Positions 1 through 12,872 of a DNA stretch of 38,592 nt are shown here, piece by piece. Both the position numbers and the translations under genes were made by a program. Numbering within the stretch: the stretch's first letter is position 1; every line of letters starts with the position of its first letter. The stretch is taken from contig JADGJT010000223.1 of NCBI GenBank assembly GCA_027604005.1, positions 1 to 38,592 of the forward strand, written 5' to 3'. A model generated the notes under the pieces. The model searched no databases and was not told the origin of the DNA. It was given only the letters and a program-made list of their open reading frames with translations. The stretch is from Dinochytrium kinnereticum. Taxonomy: Eukaryota > Chytridiomycota > Chytridiomycetes > Chytridiales > Chytridiaceae.

Positions 1-1762
1 CCCCCCCCCCCCCCCCGTCGGTGCCGGCCGGGGGGGGGCCGTGCCCGTAGCCTGACACCCTCGGGACTGGAGTGTGGGGTCGTTGTTTGTTTTGGAGGGG
101 GGGGATGGGGATGAACGATGCGAACAAGAGAAAATGGAGAGGAGGTCGTCGTGGTGTCGCTGTTTGTGGGATGGAGGGAAGCCAGGACGGTCTCTCCAGA
201 TCCTTCTGCTCGACTGCTGAAAACAAGGGGAGAGAAAAAGTGAGATTGTTTTCCTGTTCACAATTTTCTTCATTTCAAGAAAAAGATTTTTTGTTTTTTT
301 TGTTTTTCATGACACGACCCTTCACTCCTCCCTCCCTCATCCTTGGATAATGAGGGTTTGAGATGGATGTCGACGCTGCCACCCTTTTCTTCACCCCTTC
401 AGACCACGGAGAAGCAATTTGATGAACGATATCGATATCGACGCTGCTTCTCCCTTTCCCACCATTTTCGGCCTCGCAGAGAGTCAACGCTTCTAAAATA
501 ATAATAATAAAAATAATAAAAAAACAAGGCGCGCTCCTTTCCCTTTAAAACCCCCCACCAACATCCAGGTCTTTATTCGTCACCTTTGGATTCATCGCCC
601 ACGTGTAAACCAAGAACCTGCCCATCATGCCACGGCCTGATCAGACATCCGAGATGGGTTGCTGATTCCAAGAATGAGCTTCTACTTTCCAAAAAAAACA
701 GACAAGGCGCGTTCTTTTGCGGCAAAACTAAATGGAAAAAAGAAAGTTAAAGCAATCAACAATAAGAATAGGTATAAGCAAGTATCCAGACCTACTTCTT
801 CTTTTTTTTTTTTTTTTTAACAAGGTTTTCAGCCTTTGGCGTAATCAGCCCAAGCACGATAAACGGCTTCCATGCTGTAGATGCCTTGCATGATTTCAGA
901 GATGGTTGAACACTTTGCTTATGGTCACCACAAGAGCTTTGAGTGATCTCAATCATTACTTTGATCAGAGTTCTCGTACGTTCGCAAACGACTTGATGGC
1001 CTCTCATGGACCGCGACAACCGTAACATATTAAACGTATTGTTTAAGCGATTTCCTAATTTACCCCCTGAGGCTACTTATCAAAGTCAACCCCACAGTTT
1101 ATGGCAATGACACGGTCAGAATCTTTTATCGTTCCTACTAAAAAAAAATAAGAAAGATCCTCGTCATGAGTGCCTTCCCAACCGAAACGATCCTTGGAAC
1201 CCTTCACGTACCAACTCAGAATCCTCTGTCAATAGGTGTTAGATCTTGTTGGCAACCTCGCTTCACAAAGCGAATACAGGCTAACGATTTGATTGGTGTA
1301 AACGTGTTTGTCCAACAAATTGTTACCAAAAAAAAGTTTGGACGGGAAACGACAACTGCACACTGCTTCAAGACCCGTTCAGAACCGACACAGGAAAAAA
1401 AAAAACAACTAAAAGCATTCTCACAAAAAAGTCTCATCAACTCTCCCTTCATTACTTAAAAAAATAACATAAGATAACAAAATGTTGCATGTTCTTCTCT
1501 TCACAAGAAGCAAAAAGAGGCAAAGGAAAAAATGGGTGGGGAAAAAGAGAGAAACAAAAAAAAAAAAAAAAGAAGAAGGGACAAAACGAAGTGATTACGA
1601 TCGTCCATACAACAACTACATTCCACAAATACAACGCCACAAAGAGATCACGAAGGCACAAAATCCCTTCACTTCAACGCAAAGCATCCGCAACCTCCAT
1701 ACCCCCGTCCCCAAGCAATTACCCAAATCAAAAAGTGGCACGAAAGAAAAAGCAACAGAGGA
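1..1762. other. Gene-poor low-complexity flank
   Basis: I see no supportable gene here. The window opens with a run of 16 C followed closely by a G run, then carries many poly-A, poly-T and (AAT)-like tracts, for example around 499-523 and 802-819. Short open frames exist on both strands, but they are rich in Lys/Phe from the homopolymers, match no family I know and show no coherent splice pattern. The last few hundred bases before 1763 should hold the 3' UTR of CCT7, which is transcribed leftwards. Confidence 0.5.
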
Positions 1763-4188
1763 TCACCGGCGCCCACGCCCACGTCCACGACCCCTCATGG
1801 GCTGCCCAGCAGGTCCGGCACCAGGCTGCTCACTCTGCACGTTCTTAACGGTTTCATCCACAGATAAGATAAGGCATCCAGCCTCGGTCGCAGAAGAAAT
1901 CATGTTGGTCTTAACCAGCGCAGGCTCCCAGACGAAGGCTTCGAAGTTGTCAGCGATAGACTCAGCGTTGACGTCAACTCCGTACCATTTCCCACCCTCT
2001 ATTTTATTATAAAAGGTATTAGCTTAGCAAAGAGTTCTTCAACTAGGCCAAACTCCCCCCCAAAAGTAGAGGCTTAAAAGAAGACGACTTACCCTGAGCG
2101 TGGCGCTGGCGAAGCTTGTTTAGAATGTCAGTAGCGTCGAAACCAGCGTTGGTGCAAAGCTGGCGAGGGACAACCTCGAGGGCCTTAGCGAAGGCGGCAA
2201 CAACCATCTGCTGCTTGCCTTCAATGGTCCTCGAGTAGTCACGGAGGTACCTAGAAAGCTCCATCTAGAAGGATAGGAAGAGGGCAATTAATCCTACGAA
2301 AATACAAAAACATCAACAAACAAACCAACCTCAGTAGCCCCTCCTCCAGCAACAACTGTCTTATTCTTGATTGCACGTCTGACAATCATGATGGAATCAT
2401 GTAAACTCCTCTCCACCTCCGCAATAAACTGCTCAGAGCCTCCCCTAAGGACAAGCGTGCAGGTCTTGGCCTGTGGGCAACCCCTGAAAAGGTTGAACCT
2501 CTCCCCACCAATCTGGCGCTCCTCAAAAAAGTCGCAAGTTCCAAGGTGCTGTGGTCCAATATCATTAACGGATGTCTGAATAGCACCACCGACGGCCTTT
2601 ACAACTCTAGACAAGTCCTCGTTGGCAACACGGCCGGCACAGAAAATGTCGCGGTCCGCAAAGTACTGAGTGGCGAGGTCACCGATGGGAAGACGAGAGA
2701 GGACGACCTTGGCGCCGGTAGCCACAATCTTCTCAAGCTTATCGTAAATAATCCTCCACTCGGCGTCCACGATTGCTTGATACTCCTGCTCACACGCAAA
2801 CGAAAGACAAGTAGAATTAGCAACAATAAAAATATCGGGAAAAACCAAAAAGCAAACCTACAAACCTGAACAGCGTCAATCCGAACTTCCGCATTGTCCT
2901 TCTCGGCCTTAAGCTCAAGTTCGACATTCAGCGACAAAATGCTGGGGCTCTTGAACGATTTTGGCTGTTGCTCAAATCCGGCGTATGAGAAAGTCTTCTT
3001 GAACGCGACACCGTCCACAAAGAGTGAGTCCTGCATGGCGCCACCTGCAACCTTCTTAATACCAATCATCTTCTCGTTCAACTCGTTCTGGTCAAGGTGA
3101 AGGACGGCGTCAACAACCATCTTTGTGAAGAAGTCCTTCTGCGAGTGGATGAGCTTGGAAGACATGGAGGTAGTAGCACACTTCTCCAGAAGTTCACGGA
3201 ACTCCCTTTCACAAAAGCAAGTCAATACCAAAACCACTGAATTATTAATTATACTCACTTAGCGTCTTTTCTTTCAATGGCAACGGCCATCTCCTTAACC
3301 TTGTTGACGGCCTAAATGAAGGAAGCAGATGTTAGCCTGTAAAATTCGAATTCTACCAAACCAAACAGCACCAAACTGCGCTCTTACCAAAACAGACGCC
3401 CTCCTGAAACCCTTCATGATAACCTGAGGAGACAGGCCCTCCTCAATAAACTGCTTTACCTCCTTCAACAGCTCGGCAGCCAGTAGAGTTACACTGGTGG
3501 TTCCATCTCCGACCTGAACAAAGCAGAGGATTGAACCAAGCATGTCAACCTCCATTCCAGCAACAAGAGAATGTACACATCACAAAGCCAACTACACACA
3601 CCTCAGCATCCTGTGCCCTTGAAATATCCACCAAGGCCTTACCGGCAGGGTGAACAATGTCAAGGAGTCGAAGAATTGTCGCACCGTCGTTGGAGATGGT
3701 CACCTCACCTAACAGAGAAACAAGCAGCATCCGATAGCGTTAAAAAAAAGACCATCCTCCACATGTTTAACAAAAACATCCAAAAATAACAAAGAATCAA
3801 TATGCCGTATCCTACCCTTATTATCCACAATCAACTTGTCCATTCCCCTCGGCCCCAAAGTAGTCCGAATGGTGTCAGCGACAGCAATGCAGGCATTGAT
3901 ATTTGACAAAAGTTGGCCCTTTCCCTGCGATGTGTCGGTTCCCTCCTTCAGGAGAATGATTTGCGGTTGCTAGACAGAGTTGGGACGGGAACGATGTAAG
4001 CATCAGTTTTGAATGTCCAGCAGTCCGTCCTTCAACCAGAAAGCAGTGGCGCTTTGCAGTCAGACAAGCCTGAGCCACGTAGAGACTGGAGATATATGAA
4101 AACGCGGAGTGGGGTGTGCGAGAGTATGATGCGGTGCGGGTGCGGTGGAACGCATGGGGATGCTCACCATGCCTCCAGGGAACGACAT
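1763..4188 (-). CDS. CCT7: T-complex protein 1 subunit eta (CCT7)
   Basis: This is a subunit of the cytosolic TRiC/CCT chaperonin, the ATP-driven double ring that folds actin, tubulin and WD40 proteins. Nine exons join in frame (descending): 4188-4168, 3969-3816, 3708-3602, 3513-3388, 3311-3259, 3205-2866, 2785-2330, 2264-2093, 1998-1763, giving 554 residues, close to the usual 540-560. Visible hallmarks are [21 protein letters not shown], the ATP-site motif GDGTTSVT near residue 96, VVAGGGATE and the eta-specific stretch LRDYSRT. The C-terminus ends in a short Arg-Gly tail ([10 protein letters not shown]), as in animal eta subunits. The first exon codes only seven residues (MSFPGGM) and is followed by a 198-bp intron; the other introns are 53-107 bp. 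The start is chosen because exon 2 enters directly at the conserved [12 protein letters not shown] and needs an upstream ATG in the same phase. Confidence 0.97.
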
Positions 4189-4922
4189 CTTGTTGCTGTG
4201 CTTTTTTTTCAGGTCGGAGAAAAATTCGAATTTGTTCAGTGCTGTACCCCGGCTCATAAACACAATTATATGAACAGAAATTGGGTTCTCCGTTTCGCTC
4301 TAGCGCCCCAGGAAGGTAGGATGGTGTTCTATTACACGCGCCTTGGATGGCTATTTTGTTACGGATACCGTCCATCGAACAGCTCGCGATATCAAAGAGA
4401 TTATTGGGCATTGGAATTCTTTTCTGAATATGGTGTCAAAAAACCTCAGATTTTGGTGCATACCAACGATACTGCAGATATTCTTACTGCCGTGAAAGAA
4501 AAACTACTTGCTCCTAAATCCATTGATGATATCGCCATCGCTTTCCTATTCACTTCCATGACTCCAAAATATTATTCAAATCCTGCTGTGCGTGCGGTGA
4601 AGTTAATCATACAATGACTGAAACTAAAGGATAACCCGATTGCTAGATTTATACGAGAAAATAAAAAACAAAAAAGCAATAAAGCAATACTTCGCAACAA
4701 AAGATCATATGTATTCATATCCTTTCTTCTAACCGAAATGCAACGCAGCATTCCAACAAACGCCCTATTCAACCCCAAAAAAGCAAAAGGCTCAAAAACA
4801 AAATCCCACAACTCAATCATATCGCATTTTTACGTCCCCGATTTTCATTGAAGCGCAAGGAAATTTAGGATATAAGAAAGAGCCATCGTAAAAAACCAAG
4901 GCGGCAAGAGATCCCTTAAACA
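4189..4922. other. Spacer between CCT7 start and SVP26 stop, with an unassigned open frame
   Basis: This should hold the promoter of CCT7 and the 3' UTR of SVP26. A plus-strand frame stays open from inside CCT7 intron 1 to 4617, and a second frame stays open for about 40 codons over 4340-4490. The stretch around 4420-4560 reads like ordinary protein (charged and hydrophobic residues mixed), but I recognise no family and can build no start or exon structure. It could be a decayed gene fragment or chance. Confidence 0.3.
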
Positions 4923-6078
4923 TTAATACTGCTTTCGATGCGAGAAAGAGTTTGCTGGATTCATCATATAAGCTGGCGGAACTGGCGCCGATGAGACCTG
5001 AGATCCGGAGGCTGGGAGGATTGTATCATCCTTTCGACCCAATATCGTGTTGATGATGCCTTTGACGAGATTTGTCTTCTTTGGCCGACCCGTCGTCCTA
5101 CTCGGTGCAGAGGCGTCTACATTTCAATGGTAGGTATATTTATGTTTAGTTAATAAATAATCGAATTCATAGTTAATGAAATATTATTGGTTACTTTAAA
5201 CAAAAAAGGAAAGGCTTACCAAAAGACGGGAGGGTATATTCATTGGCACTCAGAGAAATAAAAAACATGAATGGGACCAGCCAGATAATGAGCCCAAAGA
5301 ATACCGCAATTTCTCTAAAACTATAATGATTCTCGGTAAACCAGAAGAACCACACAAAGTGATCAGTGATGACCAAAGCTAAATCAATAAAGTCAGCTAT
5401 GCGTCGAGCTTTCATTAATAACAGTGGAATAAGAACTCACCACAGCTTGCAAGAAATACTGGGTTCGTCAATTGAATATTTGGGAAATCTTTTAGCATGA
5501 GTGAGTAAACACCATGGCAGCCAAGGGAGAAAAGTATTCTGAAGAAGGGAAGCCAATCCAGGGCGAAGAGGAGGATGTGGCAGACGGCGACAACCTGAAA
5601 GAATATTATCAATAAGGCAAAGTCATCACGTAAACATAAAAAATATATTAAAAAAGACATATCCAGAACAGAAACTGTAAATGTAACTGATGATACATAC
5701 ATAAGTTGTGTATCGTATGACTTTTTTCGTCAGCACTGTGTATTCCTACAACACAACATTAGCATTCCACCCATACCACTCCCCCAAAAAAAGAAATAAA
5801 GTAGCCGCATCTCATAACTTCCGGATGATCAGCCCAAGTACTCACCTCAACCAGCTCAGCCAAGTAATACAACCCCGAAGCTACACATGGAACAAACAAG
5901 AATCAAAATAGAGAAACAAGAGTGTGAGCTCAAATTCGCAGCATTTATCTCGAGTCATCATCCATCCAGAAATATACTTGATTGGATTCAATAGATGTAG
6001 ACGCTCACCCAGGCATAGCGTTAGGAAGCCAAAGCCGAGCACCGCGCCGACATAGACCAGCAACCCAAGAAAAGTCAT
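4923..6078 (-). CDS. SVP26: SVP26/TEX261-family ER-Golgi membrane cargo receptor
   Basis: SVP26/TEX261 proteins are multi-pass proteins of early secretory vesicles that help export type II membrane proteins, including mannosyltransferases, from the ER. Six exons join in frame: 6078-6009, 5880-5846, 5745-5701, 5594-5441, 5378-5220, 5116-4923, giving 218 residues (yeast 228, human 196). The N-terminus (VGAVLGFGFLTL, then SGLYYLAELVEEYT) and the core motifs FPNIQLTNPVFLASC and SLSANEYTLPS align with family signatures; about four hydrophobic segments are visible. The C-terminal tail is short and basic and ends KQY. Two exons are tiny (35 and 45 bp). The start ATG at 6078 gives exactly the family N-terminus. 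A mannosyltransferase of the cargo class lies at the far end of this window, but the distance makes that coincidental. Confidence 0.93.
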
Positions 6079-6734
6079 AGCCTCTGTGTTACCACCTGAA
6101 AAACAAACGGTGTTGGGTTTTTGTGGTGATATATCAAAAAAAAAAAAAAGATGTTTATTCGCTAGATTATCTACGTACTAAGAAGACTCTGATTAATCGA
6201 TCAACAAGTGAGTTTAATAGTAACTGTTTGTTTAAGAAACAGCTTCAGCCCAGCTTCAAAAGGGGTAAAAACATAAAGACCACATTTGGTGAATTAAAAG
6301 CAAACCCATACAAAAAAACAAATCCAAATGGCCATATCCTCATCAATATCCATTAAAATCAAACAGGCGAAACCAAAGGACGAAATCCAAACAAAGACCA
6401 GTATAATATGACAGAAGAATACAAAGATACGAAAAAAAAAAAGAGAGAATGACAAATAGAAAAAAGAAAAATACCGAGAAACGAATTTTTTTAAACAAAG
6501 AAAAAAAACGCAGATAACAAAAGATACGAAAACCATTGAACAAGTGAAAAAACAAAAACAACAACAACAACAAAAAAAAGACATATAAAAAAAAGACATA
6601 AGAGCTATGAAAACATCAGAGCATGAGTACAGAAGGCATCGGGAATGAAAGTCGGGGTAAATGTCTTCAGGGAGATGTAAATTAACCAGCATGCTGACTT
6701 CGAATGAAAAAGAAGAGGAGAAGGAAAGGGAAAT
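6079..6734. other. A-rich spacer between two minus-strand genes
   Basis: This stretch holds the SVP26 promoter and the 3' UTR of the lipase gene. The plus strand is strongly A-rich with many A runs and a CAA-repeat stretch near 6555-6572. Open frames on the minus strand are Phe-rich translations of those runs and are not credible genes. Confidence 0.5.
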
Positions 6735-9700
6735 CTAGTCTCGGGTAACAACCCCAAGCACGGATCCAGCCGGTGCATTTTGAAACTATAAAGAGACAAG
6801 GAGGAAAAAAAGGATTAGTATCCAATGCACAGAAAAAGAAAAAAAAAACCTTTTCGTTAGAACTACAAAAAAAAAAAAAAACTCACCTCTCTCAATAACT
6901 CAAACGGAAAATGATCCAATACCATCGTCCTGCTCACAACAATCTCACAAAACTCCTCCTTCCTAGCCCACCTCGGGATATAATGATACTTCCCCGTCCT
7001 TCCCAACTCAAAGCCACTCGCTGCCTTTCCCTTCTTTAACGCAAGCGAAGAAGGGGGGTACAAAGGCTTCGATAGCTCAATAGGAGACCCTATCTCATCC
7101 CCTCCTCCACCCCCATCTACCGCAATAGTCACATGCAGAGGAGCAGAAGGTCTTCTCCGTCCCCCACCAAAAGAAGCCTCCACAGCCTCCTCCTTAACCT
7201 CAACAACAACCGCATCCACATCCGGCCTCACAGGAACGGGATTAACCCCAACCTCCTCCATCATCAAATCCATTCGATGACGACTGGCAACCGACGATGC
7301 GCGTCGCCTCCTCACCGCAGCAGCAGCGTTCCCAGCAGTCGACGGATTCGAGGGGGCAATGTGAAGCGGGACGACCTTCACCGCGTTCCCATCATCCTTC
7401 TTCAACGCTTGTGTAGAGGCTGGGAGGAACGCCTCAGGGTCCAGATGAGGAATCACAGGATCGGCTCGATTTTCCCAGTCCGAAGCCATACGGAGAATAG
7501 AGGCAGGAGCCGAAGGTCGACGACGAATGTGACGGTTTCCTCCACTTCGTCGTTTGGATCTGTGACGACCGGTTCGATCGGTGGGAGAGTTGGGCGACGT
7601 TACATTGTCAGCCGGTTCTTTCTCCTTTGTGAATCTCATCAACGCACGTCCGCGGTCTCCACCAGAGGTTCGGCGTCCCATCTCACCAACATTAACCGGG
7701 AAAGCTCTGGGTGATGTGTGGGTGTCTGCATCATCTTCACCCTCATCCTCTGACGAGGAATAAACAGCTGGTTCCTCTTTAAGTCCTTCAGCCCCAGCAA
7801 CAACAGCATCCAGAGTTAAATTTGGAATCGACTTTCCTGATCGAAGCTTTCCTCCCCCCTCCCATCTCGAATTTCCTCTGTCTACCCTCCTCTTTCTACT
7901 CCGACTCCGGGCCCTCCTCTCCATCCTCCGCCTCTCCCGATCAGCCCGTCTCTGGTCTCTAGCATCAACTGCCTCAAGATGACCATGCACCCCACCACCC
8001 TCAAGATACAGCGTGTCCTCTTGAGGTCGAGCCGGTTGATCCCTTCTCAACCTCCCAAAAACCCTTCCCTCTCCTCGGTTCATAAGATCATCCGTCAGAT
8101 GAATATCACCCAAAGACCGGCGTCGGAACTTTGTTACCGAGGTCAAGGTATCCAGACTTCCTGCCCTCTTTCGCATGGCACGAACAGGCCCGGCTGGAGG
8201 TGGGTTGCTGTTCAAACCCTTCCATAATCTAAACGGGTTTGCGGTCGATGCGACGGGAGCGTCTTCATTGTCGGTGTCCGAGTCACCTCTAGTCAAAGGC
8301 TGGACGCCGAACGGTCCAGTCATTTTTGCGTTTGGGGAGGTTGTCGGGGAGGGTCCATCACCTGGGGCAGAGGTGGAAGGCCCTTCATGTCCCTCATGGT
8401 GACCACCGGCGAATTTTCCTGTTCCTTCCTTGATACGGTCCTTTATCCCCTCGGTCCCCTCCTTAAAACGGTCCTTGATCCCTTCAGCTCCGTCTATAAT
8501 ACGATCCTTAATGTTATCAGCACCGTCCAAAATGCGGTCCTTGATCCCCTCGGCCCCGTCCAAAATCCTATCCTTAATCCCTTCAGCTCCGTCCAAAATG
8601 AATTCTCCAGCCTTGGTAGTAGCAACCATCGCCCTGTTCAAAGCCCCCCCAATAGCCTGATTTAACCCCAACGGAGGCCTCCTAAACTTCTCCATATGCA
8701 ATATCCTCCCTGGAACAAACATGGGCATCGACGGCAAAACCACCTGAGACCCATCGGGAGCCAACCCATGAAACCAAGTCGACGCCGTCTTCTTCTCCGA
8801 CAAATTCGCCATAAGCTCCATGCGATTCCCAGCGCGAAGACTCTGCGTCCTCCTCTTGATCAACGCCAAATCCTCCGGAAACAACTTCCCAGACGGCGTG
8901 CGACGATGCAACAACCCCGGTCGATCCTTGATAACCCTTCCAGCGCCCCTCTTCCCCCTCTTCAAACTCTCATGACCAACCCCATACTCATCGGTTCCCT
9001 TTCGAACTGGCCCGCGACGTTGACAGCAGAGCCGAGACCCGAGCACCGATCCAAAGACTCGCCACTTTGGATGATCGCACGCCATGATCACGCGGCGAAC
9101 GTCCATCTTCAACATCTCCATCGAGTTTTTGGATGTTCGGGGGACAATGTCGTCACCCATGATCAGCGAGGTGCAGAACGATTCAAAGTGGGTGGCGGCC
9201 GCGGCGGAGAGGAGACAGCCGGGAGGTTCGTATGCGTAGCAGCATGCTGTGGGGTACTCTGATCGGAGCATGCTTGTGACAAGTGCCGCGACGCCCTGGA
9301 GGTAAGATGGGTCAATCAGGTGACGACTAAGGTGGAAAGACGACTAAAAGCAAACTTCCAACACACTGAAAGAAAGAAATCATTCCAGGAGAAAAAGATA
9401 AACTCACAGCTCCCAGGGAATGCCCAGTAACAACCAAAGGCCACCCAAAACAAGGCGACCCACTCTCCCCCAAAATCGGTTTCAAGATATTATCCCTCTC
9501 AATATCCCTAACAATATTCCTAGCAGTCCTCAGCATCCCCGAATGTGCGTAATGCACCTCCCCACACCCATCCTCCTCCAACTCTGGAATCTCAAACTCC
9601 TCCAAATCAAACTTCAAATCCACCAGCACATCCGCCGTCGAGAACGTTCCCCTCACCGCAATCACCACTGTCTCCGTATCAGGGTCACGAACAATCAGGT

Positions 9701-12281
9701 AAGGCGTCAGAAAGAGCGCATTGTCAATCTTGTGCCGGACCATCCGGTCACTGTCAAAGAGTGCGGCGATGTCGTCGGGGTTGTAAACGATCTCAGCGAA
9801 CCGCGCGAAATGAAGGATGTCGTCAATCTCTTCACGGGTGACCGTTCCCTTCACCGCCTTGGGTAACGCCGGAATGGAAGAGGATGCAGCGTCAACCAAG
9901 TCTTTCGAAGGGTTGGATCCTCGTCTGAATACTCGGTGGTTCATTCGTCTTCGGCGGAATGTCCAGGGCTTGAAATTCGGGTTAGGACTTCCACCTGGAG
10001 TCATTGGGTCCCCTGCAGAGGAGCGTCGCAGGTTTGAAAAAAGGCCGTCAACAGGTGCTGTTTGGGACCGCGAGATACCAATGTTCGGCCGGCGATTCGC
10101 CCAGGACTTCAGGGTGTTGGTTGGGGAGGTTGGGGAGGTATGGTCTTCGACTATAGGTTGGAGGGGGGCGGTAGAGGAGGCTTCTGTGATCGGTTGCGAG
10201 ACGTAAGACGATGCGTCTCCTTGCTGCTCTAAAGATCCAGCTCGCTTTCTCGCCAATATCTCACCCATAGAAGGGGTTCTAGATCTGGTCGTGGAAAGAG
10301 TCGAAACGGAAGGTCTGCGATCATCCGGCCGCTCCATCTTAGGTTTCAAACCAGAATCAAGAGACGTCTGAATCTGAGATACCAGTGTTGACGGGACATT
10401 GGTCACATTCGACGGCGCAGTATCCGATTGGGGATCCATCGCGGAGGGAGAGGGAGTTTTTCGGTCGATAGAGCTTATTGAAAGAGAGGATGAGGACGTC
10501 GCCGAGGTGTTGGAAGATGACGACGCATTTCGATCATGCTGAGTCCGGTTTGAAAGGGTCGTGCCATCCGAATCCACAGAGGAAGACACACCAGATGTGA
10601 CATCCTCTGACGGTTGTACTGGGATAGCTACAGAAGGTGAAGACAAAGCAACATCCCTATAAGCATCTTGGAGGTTTGGACCAGTCCCAACACTCATTCT
10701 CCTTTTCCTTCCCCTATGCTCCTCCTCATGCTCAACCACCAGCTCAACTTTTCGGTCCGATAGTTCAACATCCACTTGATCCGCGGGCGTGCTCTCTCCC
10801 GATTCCAAGTCATTCAAGAGCACCAATTCCCTTCTCAACGGCGGCTCGCTGGTTGGAGTGGATGGGTTGGCCGCCATCTGTTTTGTCCAGCGTCGGGGCT
10901 GAAGAGATGTGACGTACTTTCTATGCGTCGACGAATGAATGGAGGAACCGACGGTTGGGGTTGGTGAGTACCCTCTTGCCATGGAGAGGGTACCATTGGG
11001 TCCGCCGCCAATAATAGCAAGGTTGGCCACCTCTGTAGACGCGGATTGAATGGTCGCGAGTTCATGGAGCGTCTCATTTGAATCAAGCTGGGGCAGAGAA
11101 AACCCTTTAGGCTGTTCAATGATGAGCCTTCTCGCCTGTCTGACTTCGACAATCCGTTTCTGTTCCCTCTTCAACAAGATCAAACCCAATGCTATATCAG
11201 AGGGCGCCCAATCGACATCATGAAACAAGTCAGCGAGCTCATTCGCCACGTCCCTCATCACGTCTTTCGAATCTGCGTGAAGGTGGTGGTGGTTGGAGTG
11301 GTGGTGGTGATGAGAGTTATGGGGGTGGGTATTGGGGAGTCGTCGGAAACAAAAGAGCTCTAGACGGCGTTGCCAAATGCCCACTTGCTTTTCAATGGAG
11401 GCCCCTTTGCTTCTTCCAGAGCTAAAGAGGAAGCCGGAGAGGATAAGGAACCAGATGCAAAGGGCTACAAAGCTCCAGGCAATGACCATATGAACCAAAA
11501 CAACGGATTGGGTAGGGAGCTGATTGTTACAGCCAGGGGATATCACTTTCAGATTGAATGGACCGTAGGCGACGTAGACTCCAAAGCATTGAATAGCCTA
11601 GTGAACATAAATGAGTATGACTCTCTCACTTAAAAGAGAGAGAAAAAAACAACAATATTCAAACAAACCAGCTCGGCGACAACGACAAGAGTTGATATAT
11701 GAATAAACGGACTATTTTTTTGAAAAGAAATAAAGATGGTCAGAGTCAATAAAGCATAATTAATCGCAATACTCAAAAAAAAATAAAAAAATAAAATAAA
11801 ACAAAGAATAAAAGAGCAGATAGAGCCATAGCGTATTGGACTCACCTCAGGTATCTTCTGGGACCTGGTTTTGCCACAGTGCCCATCATGGAAAGGATGA
11901 GAATGATGATATCAAGGGGAAGTTGGATGCTGATGATGATGATTACGGAAAGGGTGTAGATTTTCAGGAGCTTGTGGAGCGAGCAATCATCCACGATCGT
12001 AGCATATGCTACGCCAGTACAAGATAACCTGAAATTACATTGATGCATCAAGCGAAATGAGTTGCGAAGAAAAGGTTTGGGGAAGGTTAGAAACGGCCAT
12101 GATAAACGAAAGCGAGGTCCACGTCTTGGTTGAAGACGCTAAAGGAAATATGTCCCCAGCAGCGATAGCGCAGATGAACTCCTCACCATATGGAATGAAG
12201 GACGACTCCATAGGCAGCCGGGATGTAGAGGTCGTCATATGCAAGGTTGATTTTCCGGCCAAAGATGACCAGGCGCCCCAT
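6735..12281 (-). CDS. Diacylglycerol-lipase-like (sn-1, Lipase_3) multi-pass membrane lipase with giant insertion
   Basis: This is a class-3 serine lipase of the animal DAGL alpha/beta type, expected to cleave diacylglycerol at a membrane. Exons: 12281-12187, 12028-11846, 11711-11669, 11597-9408, 9295-6887, 6785-6735; 1,656 residues. The N-terminus (MGRLVIFGRKINLAYDDLYI) resembles the DAGL start. About four membrane segments follow, then a His-rich linker and the DAGL-like stretch DWAPSDIALGLILLKREQ. The catalytic region shows RGTFSTADVLVDL, the nucleophile elbow GHSLGA (Ser ~834) at an exon end, GDDIVPR (Asp ~886) and, at the far C-terminus, TMVLDHFPFELL (His ~1632). In human DAGL alpha the Asp-His gap is roughly 125 residues; here it is about 745, filled by basic, Ser/Pro/Arg-rich disordered sequence and a block of 11-residue repeats. 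Another long disordered region precedes the catalytic core. Membrane location is inferred from the family. Confidence 0.9.
8408..8605 (-). repeat. Six 33-bp repeats coding 11-residue amphipathic units inside the lipase
   Basis: Six consecutive 11-residue units of the form (I/L)DGAEGIKDRI, with variants DNIKDR and KEGTEGIKDRI, lie at about residues 1068-1133 of the lipase. An 11-residue period with alternating charge and Ile/Leu is typical of amphipathic helices that lie on lipid surfaces (apolipoproteins, LEA proteins, perilipins). A lipid-surface role here is inference. Nucleotide identity between units is high (repeated GTCC/GTC-AAAAT blocks), so the array may be young or prone to slippage. 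Confidence 0.85.
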
Positions 12282-12831
12282 TCGCAACAGCCAAGCAAGG
12301 TCCGTTTACTTTTCCAGAAAGCACCAGTTCTTAAATGACTCCACGTCCCAGACTTCTTAGCGACCCTCTTCTGTTTTCAAAAGGCGGTGGCAGTCGAGGC
12401 GCACGATTTCTATCCAGAAACAAATGCACTCTGTACGAAATGATCGATTCGGATCCAGCCGATGCGATAATCAGGTGGGTAGACTGAGTACGGAGGATGG
12501 GTGATTGTGTGTGATGGGTGAGTGGTAAGGCGACCGTCCTCCCGTTTCCAGCCAGGAAGCGATGATTGATTAATGAAGGCTTGCAGGGACGTAGGTAATA
12601 TTTTTATTTTGTGCGAGGGCAAGGAAGGAGAGGGAGGAGGGGGGCAAGTTTCAGCCAGCCAATCCACAACCAGTAATGAGAAAAGCGAATTTCAGCAGTG
12701 AGAAACGCATGTTCGCCATTGATTTGGTCAGTGAGTCGGCCCTGGGAAGAAGCAGCGTTCGCGTGGATGGAAAGCGCTTTCCAGTGATAACGGCTCAAGC
12801 GCGGTCTCTGCCGAGTGTTGTTGTCTCACCA

Positions 12832-12872
12832 CCACTCACTCACTCACACACTCACTCACACACTCACTCACT
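12832..12872. repeat. (CACT)n/(CACA) microsatellite
   Basis: A tetranucleotide tract alternates CACT and CACA units for about 40 bp in the intergenic region between the lipase and APSES genes. It is not inside any supported coding exon, so length changes would not alter a protein. Confidence 0.85.

Noticed and set aside
792..1028. Minus-strand frame ending in a poly-lysine tail
   Set aside because: The tail is a translated poly-T tract; the rest has no family match, and another frame over the same bases looks equally plausible.
8696..9262. Long plus-strand frame opposite the lipase gene
   Set aside because: It is a shadow of a GC-rich coding exon; it is rich in Arg, Pro and His and matches nothing.
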